DNA of 13,801 nt. Source: Mucilaginibacter sp. UBA4741 (GTDB lineage: Bacteria; Bacteroidota; Bacteroidia; Sphingobacteriales; Sphingobacteriaceae). The position numbers were made by a program, and so were the translations under genes. The notes beneath the pieces are model-generated. The model was not told where the DNA came from. It did not search any database and saw only the letters and a program-made list of their open reading frames with translations. The stretch is taken from contig DHIR01000278.1 in the NCBI GenBank assembly GCA_002403905.1, forward strand, positions 1 to 13,801. Reading direction: 5' to 3'. Positions 1-5,631 of this stretch are shown here, one piece after another. Positions within the stretch are counted from its first letter, which is position 1. Each line of letters begins with the position of its first letter.

Positions 1-126
1 TCCGCCGGAAACGATCAATTCTTTAGCGATTTCCGTGTAGGGGGTAGTGGCGTTTTTCATCAATATTGATAAAATCTGAATATCCAGATTATCAATTTCT
101 AAATTTTGAGCTTTTCTGTGGGACAT
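1..126 (-). CDS. Lrp/AsnC-family transcriptional regulator, N-terminal part
   Basis: Reading leftwards from an ATG at 124-126 gives 42 residues before the window edge, with no stop. They match the start of an AsnC-type winged-helix domain: an Asp-rich lead-in (IDNLDIQIL), then helix-turn-helix residues (NATTPYTEIAKELIVSGG). Family members are dimeric or octameric DNA-binding proteins that sense amino acids or related small molecules through a C-terminal RAM domain, which lies outside the window here. The gene is divergent from the tRNA-like RNA unit; the two share the 127-199 region. A possible -7 box reading leftwards (TATACTTG, 152-159) lies 26 nt upstream of the start, but I see no good -33 partner. 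The family call is fairly secure; the regulated genes cannot be told from this fragment. Confidence 0.85.
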   Translation of the reverse strand, partial: MSHRKAQNLEIDNLDIQILSILMKNATTPYTEIAKELIVSGG

Positions 127-199
127 AAATTTGAATATCTTTATTGAAATACAAGTATAATTATAATTTGAATAAAAATAAAATATTTTTGTTGAAATA

Positions 200-231
200 T
201 TTGCAAGGAATTGCTAAGTCTGTTATGTTTG
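200..231 (+). promoter_or_regulatory. Bacteroidota-type sigma promoter for the tRNA-like RNA unit
   Basis: TTTG at 200-203 and TATGTTTG at 224-231 are 20 nt apart. This fits the Bacteroidota primary-sigma consensus (TTTG, about 19-21 nt, TAnnTTTG) exactly. Transcription would start near 237-240, leaving a leader of about 50 nt before the first tRNA-like fold at 291. No protein start follows until after the terminator at 581-617, so this promoter appears dedicated to the RNAs. Confidence 0.65.
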
Positions 232-290
232 TAACAAGCAATTGGACCTAAAAGCTTAATCGTTCTTTAAAATAAATAAACATCACATAA

Positions 291-402
291 TGTTGGGTGG
301 TGAAATTTTTGGCAGACACACCTCCTTGTCCCGGTGGTAGAGATCATAGGAAACCCGAAGCGGGCTAACTACTCTGTGGAGGTTCGACCCCTTCCCCAAC
401 AG
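291..402 (+). ncRNA. tRNA-like RNA, copy 1 (class II, Leu-type body, GUC in anticodon position)
   Basis: A full cloverleaf can be drawn. The acceptor stem is 7 bp, TGTTGGG (291-297) with CCCAACA (395-401), and the discriminator is G402. The D stem is GTG (300-302) with CAC (317-319). The anticodon stem is CCTCC (321-325) with GGTGG (333-337), containing a T.T mismatch (323.335). The loop TTGTCCC (326-332) puts GTC at 34-36. The T arm is GGAGG (378-382), loop TTCGACC (383-389), CCTTC (390-394). Elbow bases (T8, A14, GG18-19, TTC54-56, A58) are kept. The D arm and T arm resemble tRNA-Leu. Odd points are a 14-nt D loop, C37, G73 instead of the A73 of tRNA-Leu, and a 40-nt variable region (338-377). 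That region has stem AGAG/CTCT, a bulge, a 3-bp helix, a GAA/TAA internal loop and a CCCG/CGGG hairpin. CCA is not encoded. An ordinary decoding role is doubtful; function unknown. Confidence 0.75.
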
Positions 403-433
403 CAATTCACTGGCGTGAATTAATAATAACTAT

Positions 434-548
434 TGTAGGATGGTGAAATTTTGGCAGACACACCTCCTCGTCGCGGTGGCGGAGATTATGGGAAACTCTT
501 AGCAATAAGAATAACCACTCTGTGGAGGTTCGACTCCTTCTCCTACAG
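434..548 (+). ncRNA. tRNA-like RNA, copy 2 (class II, Leu-type body, GUC in anticodon position)
   Basis: This is a diverged tandem copy of the RNA at 291-402, 31 nt downstream. The acceptor stem is TGTAGGA (434-440) with TCCTACA (541-547); the discriminator is G548. D stem GTG/CAC (443-445/459-461) closes a 13-nt loop. The anticodon stem CCTCC/GGTGG (463-467/475-479) has the same T.T mismatch. The loop TCGTCGC (468-474) again puts GTC at 34-36 but has C at position 33, where U is nearly universal. The T arm is GGAGG, TTCGACT, CCTTC (524-540). The variable region (480-523, 44 nt) repeats the copy 1 plan: GGAG/CTCT stem, bulge ATTA, helix TGG/CCA, GAA/TAA loop, then TCTTA/TAAGA with a GCAA tetraloop. 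Acceptor pairs 4 and 7 and several variable-arm pairs differ from copy 1 yet stay paired, so the structure is maintained. No encoded CCA. Confidence 0.75.
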
Positions 549-580
549 CTCTTCTCATAATTTAGGTTTATAATTGGTTA

Positions 581-617
581 GTAAAGGCCCCTGCCCATCA
601 GGGGCTTTACTTGTTTT
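581..617 (+). terminator. Intrinsic terminator of the tRNA-like RNA unit
   Basis: GTAAAGGCCCCTG (581-593) pairs with CAGGGGCTTTAC (599-610) through 12 bp with one bulged G. The loop is CCCAT, and TTGTTTT follows (611-617). It is GC-rich with a T tract and closes the unit 33 nt after the second RNA. The small secreted-protein gene begins beyond it, at 662, so that gene needs its own promoter or read-through. Confidence 0.85.
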
Positions 618-661
618 ATACCTTTTTTAAACTAAAGAATAATCATACTTTTACACCCAGC

Positions 662-1060
662 ATGCTCAAAAGAATTGCAATATATACGCTCTGTATTTAT
701 TTTTTAGCCGGGAATATAATTTTCCCTCTTGGCGATTTTTCGCTCATGAGCGACTTGCCCGCTATGTATCATTCTTATGAAAAACTGGTGTCGCAAGATG
801 AAAAAGGTGTATTGGATTTTATTGGTGATTACCTTTTAGGCGGTAAAGATATTTTAGGGCATAATAAAGGTGATGCTCCGCAAAATTCTGGATCGGGTAC
901 TCAATTTCAACATACTGCGGGAGTTTGTAGTGCTATAATTATTCCCCCACTGCTTAATACTGTTGTTGTTAACGAACATCGGGTTATCTATCAGGATATT
1001 TATGTTTTGAAAGCGATATCAGAATTTCATAAAAAAATACTCCGACCACCACTCGCCTAA
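662..1060 (+). CDS. Small secreted/periplasmic protein of unknown function next to a TonB receptor
   Basis: From the ATG at 662 this encodes 132 residues. The frame stays open upstream to about 611, but that part overlaps the terminator T tract, so I chose the first ATG; it is followed by a typical hydrophobic signal or anchor segment (residues about 4-20, KRIAIYTLCIYFLAG). The rest is soluble-looking. It has a His/Tyr/Asp-containing middle, a Gly/Asn/Ser-rich low-complexity stretch near residue 80, a single Cys in HTAGVCSAI, and a basic C terminus. I do not recognise a named domain. The layout resembles short exported Bacteroidota proteins often encoded just before TonB-dependent receptors for metals, and an 85-nt gap separates it from such a receptor on the same strand. 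A shared role in uptake is inference from position only. Confidence 0.7.
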   Translation: MLKRIAIYTLCIYFLAGNIIFPLGDFSLMSDLPAMYHSYEKLVSQDEKGVLDFIGDYLLGGKDILGHNKGDAPQNSGSGTQFQHTAGVCSAIIIPPLLNTVVVNEHRVIYQDIYVLKAISEFHKKILRPPLA

Positions 1061-1085
1061 TAATTGCCGCTGAACAATTATTAAA

Positions 1086-1131
1086 CTTCATACAATTGAA
1101 GCATTTCCTATACATCAATGCGTAAGCATTG
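1086..1131 (+). other. Two small hairpins between the secreted-protein gene and the TonB receptor gene
   Basis: CTTCA (1086-1090) pairs with TGAAG (1097-1101) around a 6-nt loop. CAATGC (1116-1121) pairs with GCATTG (1126-1131) around GTAA, a GNRA-type tetraloop. No T tract follows, so these are not standard terminators. The second hairpin ends 14 nt before the receptor start and could affect mRNA processing or translation of the downstream gene. No function is shown. Confidence 0.4.
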
Positions 1132-1145
1132 GCACAGCATTTTTT

Positions 1146-3314
1146 ATGAAATATCTTTTATTACTACTAGCCATATTATCTTGTAATTGCATTTACGCTC
1201 AAAATACCTATAAGGTAATTATTAAAGACGATAAAACTAAACAGGTTTTACCACAAGTATCAGTTAGCATACCTACGTTAAATATTGGCACCACAGCAAA
1301 TGCCGAAGGGAAAATTATATTAACCAATGTACCAAACGGCAAGTTCGAACTTAAATTTAGCTTGGTAGGTTACCTTTCGCAAACTAAAACTGTTGTGTTT
1401 CCTCTTGTTAATACCGGCGCTGAAGCAGAGGTTTATTTAGAGCCGGAATCTGGAGAACTTGCCGAAGTTATGGTACAAACCACCCGCACTAATCAAAATT
1501 TGCGTGATATACCTACCCGAATAGAAGCTTTACCCCAGGAAGAATTGGACGAAAAAGGCACTATGCGGCCCGGCGATATTAAGATGCTGCTTGGCGAAAC
1601 CACCGGTATACATGTACAACAAACATCGGCTGTTAGCAGCACATCAAACTTTAGGATACAAGGGCTTGATAGCAGGTACACACAATTATTGCAGGATGGC
1701 ATGCCGTTGTACCAGGGTTTTTCGGGCGGGTTAAGTTTAATGCAGGTATCGCCATTAAATTTAAAGCAGGTAGAGTTTATTAAAGGTTCTGCTTCAACAC
1801 TGTATGGTGGTGGGGCCATAGCCGGTTTGGTTAACTTAATAAGTAAAACCCCACAAGATAAACCAGAGCTAACATTTTTATTAAACGGTAATAGCGCCAA
1901 AGGTGTTGATGCCAGTGGCTACTATGCACAAAAGTGGCAGCATGTAGGTACTACAATTTTTGCCACTTATAATTACAATGGGGCCTACTCGCCGGCTAAT
2001 ACCGATTTTATAGCGGTGCCAAAAACAAACCGGGTTAGTATTAACCCTAAGCTGTTTTTTTACTTTGATGATAAAAATAAAGCATGGGTTGGCGTAAACG
2101 CGACTTATGAAAACAGGTTAGGGGGCGATATGCAAGTGGTAAATGGTAATACAGACCCATTACATCAATACTTTGAGCGTAATAAGACCTATCGTTTTTC
2201 AACCCAATTGTCGTTTACACATATAATCGACTCGGCAAGCCAGTTTAATGTTAAAAATACAATAGGCTATTTCGACCGCGGGCTGGCAGATCCTAATTAT
2301 AGTTTTGCAGCACAGCAAACATCATCATACAGCGAGGCTAATTATGTTTATAATGGCAAAAAGGCCAACTGGGTTATTGGTGCCGATGCCTGGACCGATT
2401 ATTTAACGGCGCAACAACCCTATGCACAATTAGGCTATACGCTTAATACCTTTGGTGCTTTTGTACAAAACACCTATAAACCAACTAAATGGTTTTCGGT
2501 TGAGAGTGGCTTGAGGATAGATTATAATACCCCTGCACCGCTTAACCAGCGCAATGGCTTAATATTACTGCCGCGCATAAATACTTTATTTAAGTTAAAT
2601 GATCATTTCACCAGTAGGATTGGGGGCGGTATGGGCTATAAAATGCCGACCATATTTAATGATGAAAGCGAACAGCATGGCTATCAATACATACAGCCGC
2701 TGGTAACCGGACAAACTAATGCCGAAAAATCACTAGGGCTAAACGGCGATATTAATTACCGAAATGTATTGGGGGATGCGGTTGTTAATGTAAATCAGTT
2801 GTTTTTTTATACTCGGGTGAATGAGCCGCTAATTTTAATTAATAACAGTTTTATAAATGCACAGGGTTATATTAATACTAAGGGAACAGAAACCAATATT
2901 AAAATTTTAATGGACGAGTTGGGTATCTACCTGGGCTATACATATACCGATACCAAACAGCATTTTAATAACATAGTATCAGCACAAACATTAACACCCA
3001 AAAACAGAATAAGCGCCGATGTTACTTACGAAATTGAAAACAGCTTTAGGGCTGGTATAGAAGGATTTTATACCAGCCCACAACTTTTATCAGACGGTAC
3101 CACCGGTAGGGGGTATTACACTTTTGGCTTGCTTATACAAAAAATGTGGAAGCATTTTGACTTGTTCGTCAATGGCGAAAACATAACTGACCAACGGCAA
3201 ACGCGTTGGGGCAGCATATATAACGGGCCAATAAGCTCGCCAATATTTAAAGATATATACGCACCGTTGGATGGTGTAGTTATAAATGCAGGGATAAAAA
3301 TAAAGGTGTTTTAA
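1146..3314 (+). CDS. TonB-dependent outer-membrane receptor with N-terminal carboxypeptidase-regulatory-like domain
   Basis: 722 residues. Domain order: signal peptide (1-19, cleavage after YAQ); CarboxypepD_reg-like beta-sandwich (about 21-100, ending EVYLEP); TonB-box-like segment (LAEVMVQTTRT, 105-115); plug domain (about 118-235, with RIQGLDSRYTQLLQDGMPLY and VEFIKGSASTLYGGGAIAG); then a 22-strand-type barrel to the C-terminal Phe (IKIKVF) expected of outer-membrane proteins. Such receptors import ferric siderophores, cobalamin or other metal chelates using energy from TonB-ExbB-ExbD. There is no STN signalling domain and no SusD-like gene beside it, which argues against a glycan (SusC) role and against transenvelope sigma regulation. 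The plug resembles the FepA/BtuB/colicin-receptor group (COG4771-like). The substrate is not readable from sequence; a metal is the likeliest. The gene follows the small secreted-protein gene by 85 nt and faces the SGNH hydrolase gene. I see no clear terminator at 3315-3410. Confidence 0.92.
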   Translation: MKYLLLLLAILSCNCIYAQNTYKVIIKDDKTKQVLPQVSVSIPTLNIGTTANAEGKIILTNVPNGKFELKFSLVGYLSQTKTVVFPLVNTGAEAEVYLEPESGELAEVMVQTTRTNQNLRDIPTRIEALPQEELDEKGTMRPGDIKMLLGETTGIHVQQTSAVSSTSNFRIQGLDSRYTQLLQDGMPLYQGFSGGLSLMQVSPLNLKQVEFIKGSASTLYGGGAIAGLVNLISKTPQDKPELTFLLNGNSAKGVDASGYYAQKWQHVGTTIFATYNYNGAYSPANTDFIAVPKTNRVSINPKLFFYFDDKNKAWVGVNATYENRLGGDMQVVNGNTDPLHQYFERNKTYRFSTQLSFTHIIDSASQFNVKNTIGYFDRGLADPNYSFAAQQTSSYSEANYVYNGKKANWVIGADAWTDYLTAQQPYAQLGYTLNTFGAFVQNTYKPTKWFSVESGLRIDYNTPAPLNQRNGLILLPRINTLFKLNDHFTSRIGGGMGYKMPTIFNDESEQHGYQYIQPLVTGQTNAEKSLGLNGDINYRNVLGDAVVNVNQLFFYTRVNEPLILINNSFINAQGYINTKGTETNIKILMDELGIYLGYTYTDTKQHFNNIVSAQTLTPKNRISADVTYEIENSFRAGIEGFYTSPQLLSDGTTGRGYYTFGLLIQKMWKHFDLFVNGENITDQRQTRWGSIYNGPISSPIFKDIYAPLDGVVINAGIKIKVF

Positions 3315-3410
3315 ATTGTTTATTCATCAATCCTATTTGCAACATCATAGGCACCCCTAAGTAAGGGATAAGCGTCATTAGAGGTCAATATGTAAGATAG
3401 AGCCATTTAG

Positions 3411-4667
3411 CTACTTTAGCCAGGTAATGGTGTTTGTGCTTTGTGCAAGGTTTGCCAATACGTTTTTATCATTCAGCGGAGCATAAAGCTCCAGGCTCGA
3501 TTTTAAGAGTGTGTTCTTTGTTAATGCTGCTATCTCATCCGCGGTCATCCCAGCGCGGTAAAACAACCAGTTTTTTGCAGTGATATTTTTATCGCCCAGG
3601 TAAAGCTCTTTTATAGAAAGTCTTTCGGCTACGTGGCCCTGTAGGGTGCTGTCGCAGTATAATTGTGTTTCGTTACGTGCGTAATAATGGGTTAACGTTA
3701 TTTTATGCCATTGGCCATCGGTTACTTTGGTGGTGCCCAATATTTCCTGGTACTGCGGCGATGTATAATCAACAAAACCCTTATCCGTAATATTTATAGC
3801 GCCGATATTGCCAGTGCTATCTTTTAATTGTAAGATATGCCCTTTACTATCAGCTTTAATAGTTATAGTGGTAGTAAAGGGGTGTGTAATATTATCAGGC
3901 TTAAAATCTATCAGCTTTGTTTGACCCTTAAATGCTATGCCTGATCCATCCACCATTGTTGGTTGAGGCTTGCCATTGCTTAAAGCATCAAATAGTGACG
4001 GTACAATGGTATAGGCCAGTTCATGGTGCCCGGCATCATTGGGGTGGCCGGGGTTATACCAATTGCCTGCGGCCCATTTGCCGGTGCCATCATCAATACC
4101 GCCTAATAAATTTACCGATGGCACATCAAGCGTATTGATCCAGGCATTTAACTGCTTTACATAATTATAGTCCTTCGCGTTAAAATCGTTACGGGTATAG
4201 CAGTTGGTTAATATAGGTACATAGCCGCTGTCGCGCGCCATAGCTATTAGCTTGGTCATGTTGGTTTCAAACTGTGTAAGTTTTGACCCGCCTTGCTCAT
4301 GTATCATTTCATTACCTAATGATAAGGCGTAAACAACATACTTAGCCTTTTGCGGCACCAGTTCTTTTTTCCAGCGTTGTGTTAAGCGTACTGTATTATC
4401 GCCCCCTTTGGATATGTTAGCGGTTTTCCATTTTTTTCCGGTGCCATCGGTCGCACGTTTGTCTAATATATCGGTAAACATGTACGTGTACCCCCGGTCT
4501 TTTTTGGCACCAAAACCAAACGGAACGGATGATCCGAAGAAAACTATCTTTAAGCTATCTAATGATTTGTTAACGCGAACAGTATCAGCTATTACTGCTG
4601 CTTTAGTCGCTACGCTAAAGCACACCATAAAGCACAATAATATAATTAAGGTAAATTTAGATCTCAT
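3411..4667 (-). CDS. Secreted SGNH/GDSL-type hydrolase with C-terminal LamG-like domain
   Basis: 418 residues with a signal peptide (1-23, cut near TKA/A). The SGNH blocks are visible. Block I is FFGSSVPFGFG with the probable nucleophile Ser47. Block II Gly is in ISKGGDNT (88-89). Block III is LSLGNEM with Asn119. Block V is HPNDAGH with Asp211 and His214. The usual GDSL Asp is Ser here, as in many SGNH subfamilies. Residues about 245-390 look like a concanavalin/LamG jelly roll (DGQWHKITLTH, LYCDS, YRAGMTADEI), which often binds glycans. Known family members are esterases or deacetylases of polysaccharides or lipids in the periplasm or outside the cell; a carbohydrate esterase role is inference. 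It stands alone, convergent to the TonB receptor gene, with its own candidate promoter at 4698-4727. Confidence 0.88.
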   Translation of the reverse strand: MRSKFTLIILLCFMVCFSVATKAAVIADTVRVNKSLDSLKIVFFGSSVPFGFGAKKDRGYTYMFTDILDKRATDGTGKKWKTANISKGGDNTVRLTQRWKKELVPQKAKYVVYALSLGNEMIHEQGGSKLTQFETNMTKLIAMARDSGYVPILTNCYTRNDFNAKDYNYVKQLNAWINTLDVPSVNLLGGIDDGTGKWAAGNWYNPGHPNDAGHHELAYTIVPSLFDALSNGKPQPTMVDGSGIAFKGQTKLIDFKPDNITHPFTTTITIKADSKGHILQLKDSTGNIGAINITDKGFVDYTSPQYQEILGTTKVTDGQWHKITLTHYYARNETQLYCDSTLQGHVAERLSIKELYLGDKNITAKNWLFYRAGMTADEIAALTKNTLLKSSLELYAPLNDKNVLANLAQSTNTITWLK

Positions 4668-4697
4668 GTAAAATTGGTTGGTTATTACAATGTTATG

Positions 4698-4727
4698 TAA
4701 AAATATGCGTGCAGCTTCATATACAAA
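4698..4727 (-). promoter_or_regulatory. Candidate promoter for the SGNH hydrolase gene
   Basis: Reading leftwards, TTTG (4727-4724) is followed after 18 nt by TATTTTTA (4705-4698), which matches TAnnTTTG at all but the last base. It lies about 30 nt upstream of the start at 4667 and just downstream of the bidirectional terminator, so the hydrolase gene would be transcribed independently of the porin gene. The spacing is slightly short of the usual 19-21 nt. Confidence 0.4.
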
Positions 4728-4731
4728 CGCA

Positions 4732-4769
4732 AAAAAGCCGTTACATCAGTTAAGATGTAACGGCTTTTT
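4732..4769. terminator. Bidirectional intrinsic terminator
   Basis: A perfect 16-bp stem, left arm 4732-4747 and right arm 4754-4769, encloses loop AGTTAA. The outer five pairs are A-T, giving a T tract on either strand, and the core is GCCGTTACATC. In the minus direction it ends the porin transcript before the SGNH hydrolase promoter. Nothing on the plus strand nearby needs it. Confidence 0.88.
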
Positions 4770-4776
4770 ATAGAGA

Positions 4777-4845
4777 TTGGTGATTAGAGGTTAGAGATTA
4801 GGATTAGCTGTTTTTGATAACTAATCTCTAACCTCTGCTCACTAA
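4777..4845. repeat. 25-nt imperfect inverted repeat with TTAG heptad pattern
   Basis: The left arm (4777-4801) and right arm (4821-4845) match at 22 of 25 positions, with a 16-bp perfect inner block (4786-4801 with 4821-4836) and a 19-nt loop. Within the left arm TTAG recurs at 4784, 4791, 4798 and 4804, close to 7-nt periodicity. The element ends 3 nt past the porin stop codon and precedes the terminator, so porin mRNA would carry two hairpins in series. It looks like a short dispersed intergenic palindrome rather than a terminator, since no T tract follows on either side. Confidence 0.7.
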
Positions 4846-4848
4846 TTA

Positions 4849-5430
4849 TTAAAAGAATTTAAAACCAACGCTTAGCGCCCAGATGTTTTGGCGCTGGCCA
4901 TAGTTGTCGTTCACTTTGGTTAAATCACCTTCATACCGTAGATCGGTAGTAATGGGGCCAATATCCACACCGGCACCGGCCTGATAACCTATGGTGCTGT
5001 TTTTATAATTGCCAAAATCGGCATAGGCACCGGCAAAGTTTGCCGAGAAGTTTTCTTTCTTATCCATTAAATAAGAATAAATAGGGCCGGCCATAACACG
5101 GAAGTTTAAATTTTTAGCGCCAAATGAGCTACCCAATAAAAGCGGAACGTTTAACGTAGTAAATTTAACATTACCGGTATAGTTGGTACCATTGGCGCTC
5201 GAATCGAATTTGCCGCCTTTACTGCTCAAATAAAGCTCTGGTTGTACATAAAAACCTCCACCAAAGCGGGCAAATAAACCGGCCTGGTAGCCTGCAACTG
5301 ATGTTGAGTTAACATTATCAGTACTTATTTTCGAATAATTTACCCCGCCTTTTACGCCGAGGCTAAATTGCGCTTTTGTGCTAATGCTTACAGCTACCAG
5401 CAATATTGCGCTTAATACATACTTTTTCAT
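4849..5430 (-). CDS. Small outer-membrane beta-barrel protein (OMP_b-brl/PorT type)
   Basis: From the ATG at 5428-5430 this gives 193 residues starting MKKYVLSAILL, with a clear signal peptide cut after STKAQ. The frame stays open 15 codons further upstream, but that part would bury the signal peptide, so the internal Met is the better start. The mature protein begins FSLGVKGGVNYSKIS, typical of the 8-stranded Bacteroidota barrel family (porin family, PF13568-like). It continues with alternating amphipathic strands and Gly/Tyr/Asn turns, and ends in VGFKFF with terminal Phe. Such proteins sit in the outer membrane; most are uncharacterised, and some assist secretion systems. It is a single gene, with an 8-bp hairpin in its upstream region (5456-5483) and two hairpins downstream. 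Confidence 0.88.
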   Translation of the reverse strand: MKKYVLSAILLVAVSISTKAQFSLGVKGGVNYSKISTDNVNSTSVAGYQAGLFARFGGGFYVQPELYLSSKGGKFDSSANGTNYTGNVKFTTLNVPLLLGSSFGAKNLNFRVMAGPIYSYLMDKKENFSANFAGAYADFGNYKNSTIGYQAGAGVDIGPITTDLRYEGDLTKVNDNYGQRQNIWALSVGFKFF

Positions 5431-5455
5431 AGTGTTTAATATTAAATTTATAATA

Positions 5456-5483
5456 AGTGATGGATTTAAATACAACCATCACT
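5456..5483. promoter_or_regulatory. 8-bp inverted repeat upstream of the porin gene
   Basis: AGTGATGG (5456-5463) and CCATCACT (5476-5483) are perfectly inverted around a 12-nt AT-rich spacer, and pairing continues outward with one bulged base. It lies 26 nt upstream of the porin start, where a 5'-UTR hairpin or a repressor operator would sit. I cannot separate the two from sequence. A TTG on the minus strand (5475-5473) lies inside its right half, so overlap with a promoter is possible. Confidence 0.4.
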
Positions 5484-5537
5484 ATTGGGTTAACAATAGC
5501 TGTACCAAAAAAAGAGTGCAATTCAAATTGTCGCAAA

Positions 5538-5553
5538 GGCTTTGGCTAAAGCC
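5538..5553 (-). terminator. Weak terminator-like hairpin after the BadF-type kinase gene
   Basis: GGCTTT (5538-5543) pairs with AAAGCC (5548-5553) around GGCT. Read on the minus strand it is followed by TTTGCGACAATTTG, a poor T tract. It lies about 80 nt past the kinase stop codon at 5632 and is the only hairpin of this kind before the porin gene. It may end the efflux-operon transcript, weakly. Confidence 0.35.
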
Positions 5554-5631
5554 CTGGTCTCTGTAAAGGTCAGATAATTCGGTAATGGAATTACTAAACC
5601 GTTACAGCAATGACGGGAAGATTAGATTATT

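Noticed and set aside
291..402. Ordinary tRNA-Leu or tRNA-Asp gene
   Set aside because: The body is Leu-like but the anticodon position is GUC and the discriminator is G; Asp tRNAs lack a long variable arm; the anticodon stem has a mismatch and the variable arm is far too long.
291..548. Two direct-repeat blocks as a CRISPR array
   Set aside because: Only two units, each over 110 nt and divergent, with cloverleaf structure and compensatory changes; no short identical repeats or spacers.
611..661. Upstream extension of the small secreted protein from a TTG
   Set aside because: It starts in the T tract of the terminator and would place 17 polar residues before the hydrophobic segment; ATG 662 is the better start.
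1493..1900. Minus-strand reading frame inside the TonB receptor gene
   Set aside because: It has no recognisable domain or start context and lies wholly inside a well-supported gene; likewise the plus-strand frames inside the RND, TolC, adaptor and MarR genes.
3345..3366. CCCT/AGGG hairpin as the terminator of the TonB receptor gene
   Set aside because: Only 4 bp and no T tract follows; not supported.
5431..5475. Longer porin start 15 codons upstream
   Set aside because: It would put an extra segment before a perfect signal peptide and run through the upstream hairpin.
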